A stretch of DNA of 64,000 nt from an uncultured Shimia sp. (GTDB lineage Bacteria > Pseudomonadota > Alphaproteobacteria > Rhodobacterales > Rhodobacteraceae), in NCBI RefSeq assembly GCF_947498095.1, contig NZ_CANMJE010000011.1, forward strand, positions 17,727 through 81,726. The letters run 5' to 3'. Positions 62,481-64,000 of this stretch are shown here, piece by piece. The position numbers and the translations under genes are program-made. Each line of letters starts with the position of its first letter. Positions within the stretch are counted from its first letter, which is position 1. The notes beneath the pieces are model-generated. The model did not search any database and had not been told where the DNA came from. It saw nothing but the letters and a program-made list of their open reading frames with translations.

Positions 62481-64000
62481 ATGTCCGATCAGAACCCGAG
62501 AAAGTCCCAGACCTCCCGCGCCACTGCGGATCAAAGGGACGAGTTGTCCGAAGAGGTTTTTGCCTGGGTTGTGTCCGACACGAGTGAACTTCCGGAGGTT
62601 CAGACCGAAGGCTCCCATGCCGCGCCGGATGGCAGAGCGCGAGACAGCGGAGGTTATGGCAACCGGCAGTTGATGGTCTCGGCGTCGGCACTGGCACGCC
62701 ACATGGGTGCCGAGCTTTCCGAATTGCATTCCCAACCGGGTCGTCCCGGGGCGGAACCCGGTTCCGACTGGTTGGCCTCGTCCGGCCTTGCACCACTGCC
62801 CCAGGCCCATCCACGCGGCTCGGGCGCCGGCCATCCCGGCTTCACTCATGCCCTCCCCGGCATGGGTACAGGTCAGAATGTGGGGTACGCGATCATTCCG
62901 AACGTGTCACCGGGCGGCGGCGGTCACGCGTCGGGACAATTGCCGAGCCATATCGTGTCGAGCAGCCAGCCCAGCGGGCCTGCTATAGCCGGGCTCATCC
63001 CCGGCGGTAAGGAAGGTAGCCCGGTTCCGGTTCTAATTTCGGTGACTAATGGCAACAACACACCCGGCGGATCGACCGTGACCATCGCTGGGTTGCCGCC
63101 TGGAACGATCATGAACCTGGGACATGCTGGCCCAGGCGGTACATGGATCCTCGGTCCGGGCACCGATCTGAAAAACCTGACCATGACGCCCCCAACCGAC
63201 TGGTTTGGATCAGGGCATCTGACGGCGACCGTCGTGGATCCTAACGGTCACTCGGCACAGATTCAGATGCCGTTCAATGTTTTGCCACAACCCGACGCTG
63301 CAAGGATCTCCGGAACCGACACCGGAACAACCTCCGAGGACCGTGTTCTGACAGTTTCCGGCGGGTTGACGATCGTCGACCCGGATCCGGGTGAGGCGCA
63401 TTTTCATGCCTCGACATTGAGAGGAAACTTCGGTCGCCTACAGATCGATCAATCGGGTCATTGGACCTACACGCTCGACAACACCTCTCCCTCGGTTCAG
63501 GCGCTGATCTCGAGGCAGACCGAGCGTGAAACCTTCACGATCCACAGCGTGGACGGAACGAGCCACCAACTGGTCGTGAACGTGATGGGCACCGACGACA
63601 AGGCCACGATCGCCGGCACGGCGGTCGGCGCGGTGACCGAGGACAAGCTGACCTCGACCGGCGGCAAGCTCGACGTGACCGACCCGGATGCGGGGCAGGA
63701 TCAGTTCGTGCCGCAGACCGGCGCGGCCGGCGCCCATGGCAGTTTCACCGTGCAGCCCGACGGCACCTGGAGCTACGCGCTCGACAATGGCCAGCCGGCA
63801 GTGCAGGCCCTGAAGACCGGCGACCAGATCACCGACACGCTGACCGTCTCCACCATCGACGGCACCACCAAGCAGATCACCGTCACCATCAACGGCACCG
63901 ACGACAAGGCCACGATCGCCGGCACGGCGGTCGGCGCGGTGACCGAGGACAAGCTGACCTCGACCGGCGGCAAGCTCGACGTGACCGACCCGGATGCGGG
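62481..64000 (+). CDS. VCBS-repeat giant secreted protein/adhesin (5' part only; runs off window)
   Basis: MSDQNPRKSQTSRATADQRDE...; VCBS repeats ISGTDTGTTSEDRVLTVSGGLTIVDPDPGEAHF...GRLQIDQSGHWTYTLDN... and TIAGTAVGAVTEDKLTSTGGKLDVTDPDAGQDQF...GSFTVQPDGTWSYALDN. Confidence 0.9.
   Translation, partial: MSDQNPRKSQTSRATADQRDELSEEVFAWVVSDTSELPEVQTEGSHAAPDGRARDSGGYGNRQLMVSASALARHMGAELSELHSQPGRPGAEPGSDWLASSGLAPLPQAHPRGSGAGHPGFTHALPGMGTGQNVGYAIIPNVSPGGGGHASGQLPSHIVSSSQPSGPAIAGLIPGGKEGSPVPVLISVTNGNNTPGGSTVTIAGLPPGTIMNLGHAGPGGTWILGPGTDLKNLTMTPPTDWFGSGHLTATVVDPNGHSAQIQMPFNVLPQPDAARISGTDTGTTSEDRVLTVSGGLTIVDPDPGEAHFHASTLRGNFGRLQIDQSGHWTYTLDNTSPSVQALISRQTERETFTIHSVDGTSHQLVVNVMGTDDKATIAGTAVGAVTEDKLTSTGGKLDVTDPDAGQDQFVPQTGAAGAHGSFTVQPDGTWSYALDNGQPAVQALKTGDQITDTLTVSTIDGTTKQITVTINGTDDKATIAGTAVGAVTEDKLTSTGGKLDVTDPDA
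63588..64000 (+). repeat. Start of a 306-bp (102-aa) tandem VCBS repeat array
   Basis: The segment starting GGCACCGACGACAAGGCCACGATCGCC... at 63588 recurs identically at 63894 up to the window edge. Confidence 0.93.

Noticed and set aside
61261-62814. 517-aa minus-strand ORF opposite hlyD
   Set aside because: Antisense to a clear HlyD coding sequence; composition is the reverse complement of biased codons.

Overview
The window is a chromosomal segment from a Rhodobacterales (Roseobacter-group-like) alphaproteobacterium. This placement is inferred from gene content and protein style; no database search was possible. Most of it is housekeeping or conserved metabolism: a branched-chain amino-acid ABC transporter, DAHP synthase, YicC/Gmk/gamma-carbonic anhydrase, phoR-pstSCAB-phoU-phoB, aroQ plus a LuxR solo, tsf/rpsB, ornithine-lipid acyltransferases, ChpT, proAB/obgE, L27/L21, one tRNA-Ser(CGA), a molybdenum hydroxylase operon, RlmE/GppA, an MTHFR/corrinoid-methyltransferase operon, cardiolipin synthase, and a TRAP-TAXI transporter with an RpiR regulator and an aminotransferase. 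The right end (about 56.8-64 kb) looks different. An IS6-family element without visible target-site duplication abuts a GC-rich type I secretion locus: two ABC half-transporters, an HlyD-type fusion protein, and a VCBS-repeat giant protein truncated by the window edge. The best candidate for something unusual is the ABC pair. The first protein has lost Walker A, the Walker B acidic pair and the H-loop but keeps the helical/signature region. The second keeps Walker A and the H-loop but appears to lack the helical/signature subdomain. Read together they look like two reciprocally reduced NBDs that would make a single composite ATP site. Secondary items are a three-gene set of unknown membrane proteins next to tRNA-Ser, GTTTCA-N5-TGAAA palindromes upstream of rpiR, a triple 11-bp Pho box, a MoaD-like diglycine protein encoded with a molybdo-hydroxylase, and an L21 with a long C-terminal extension.
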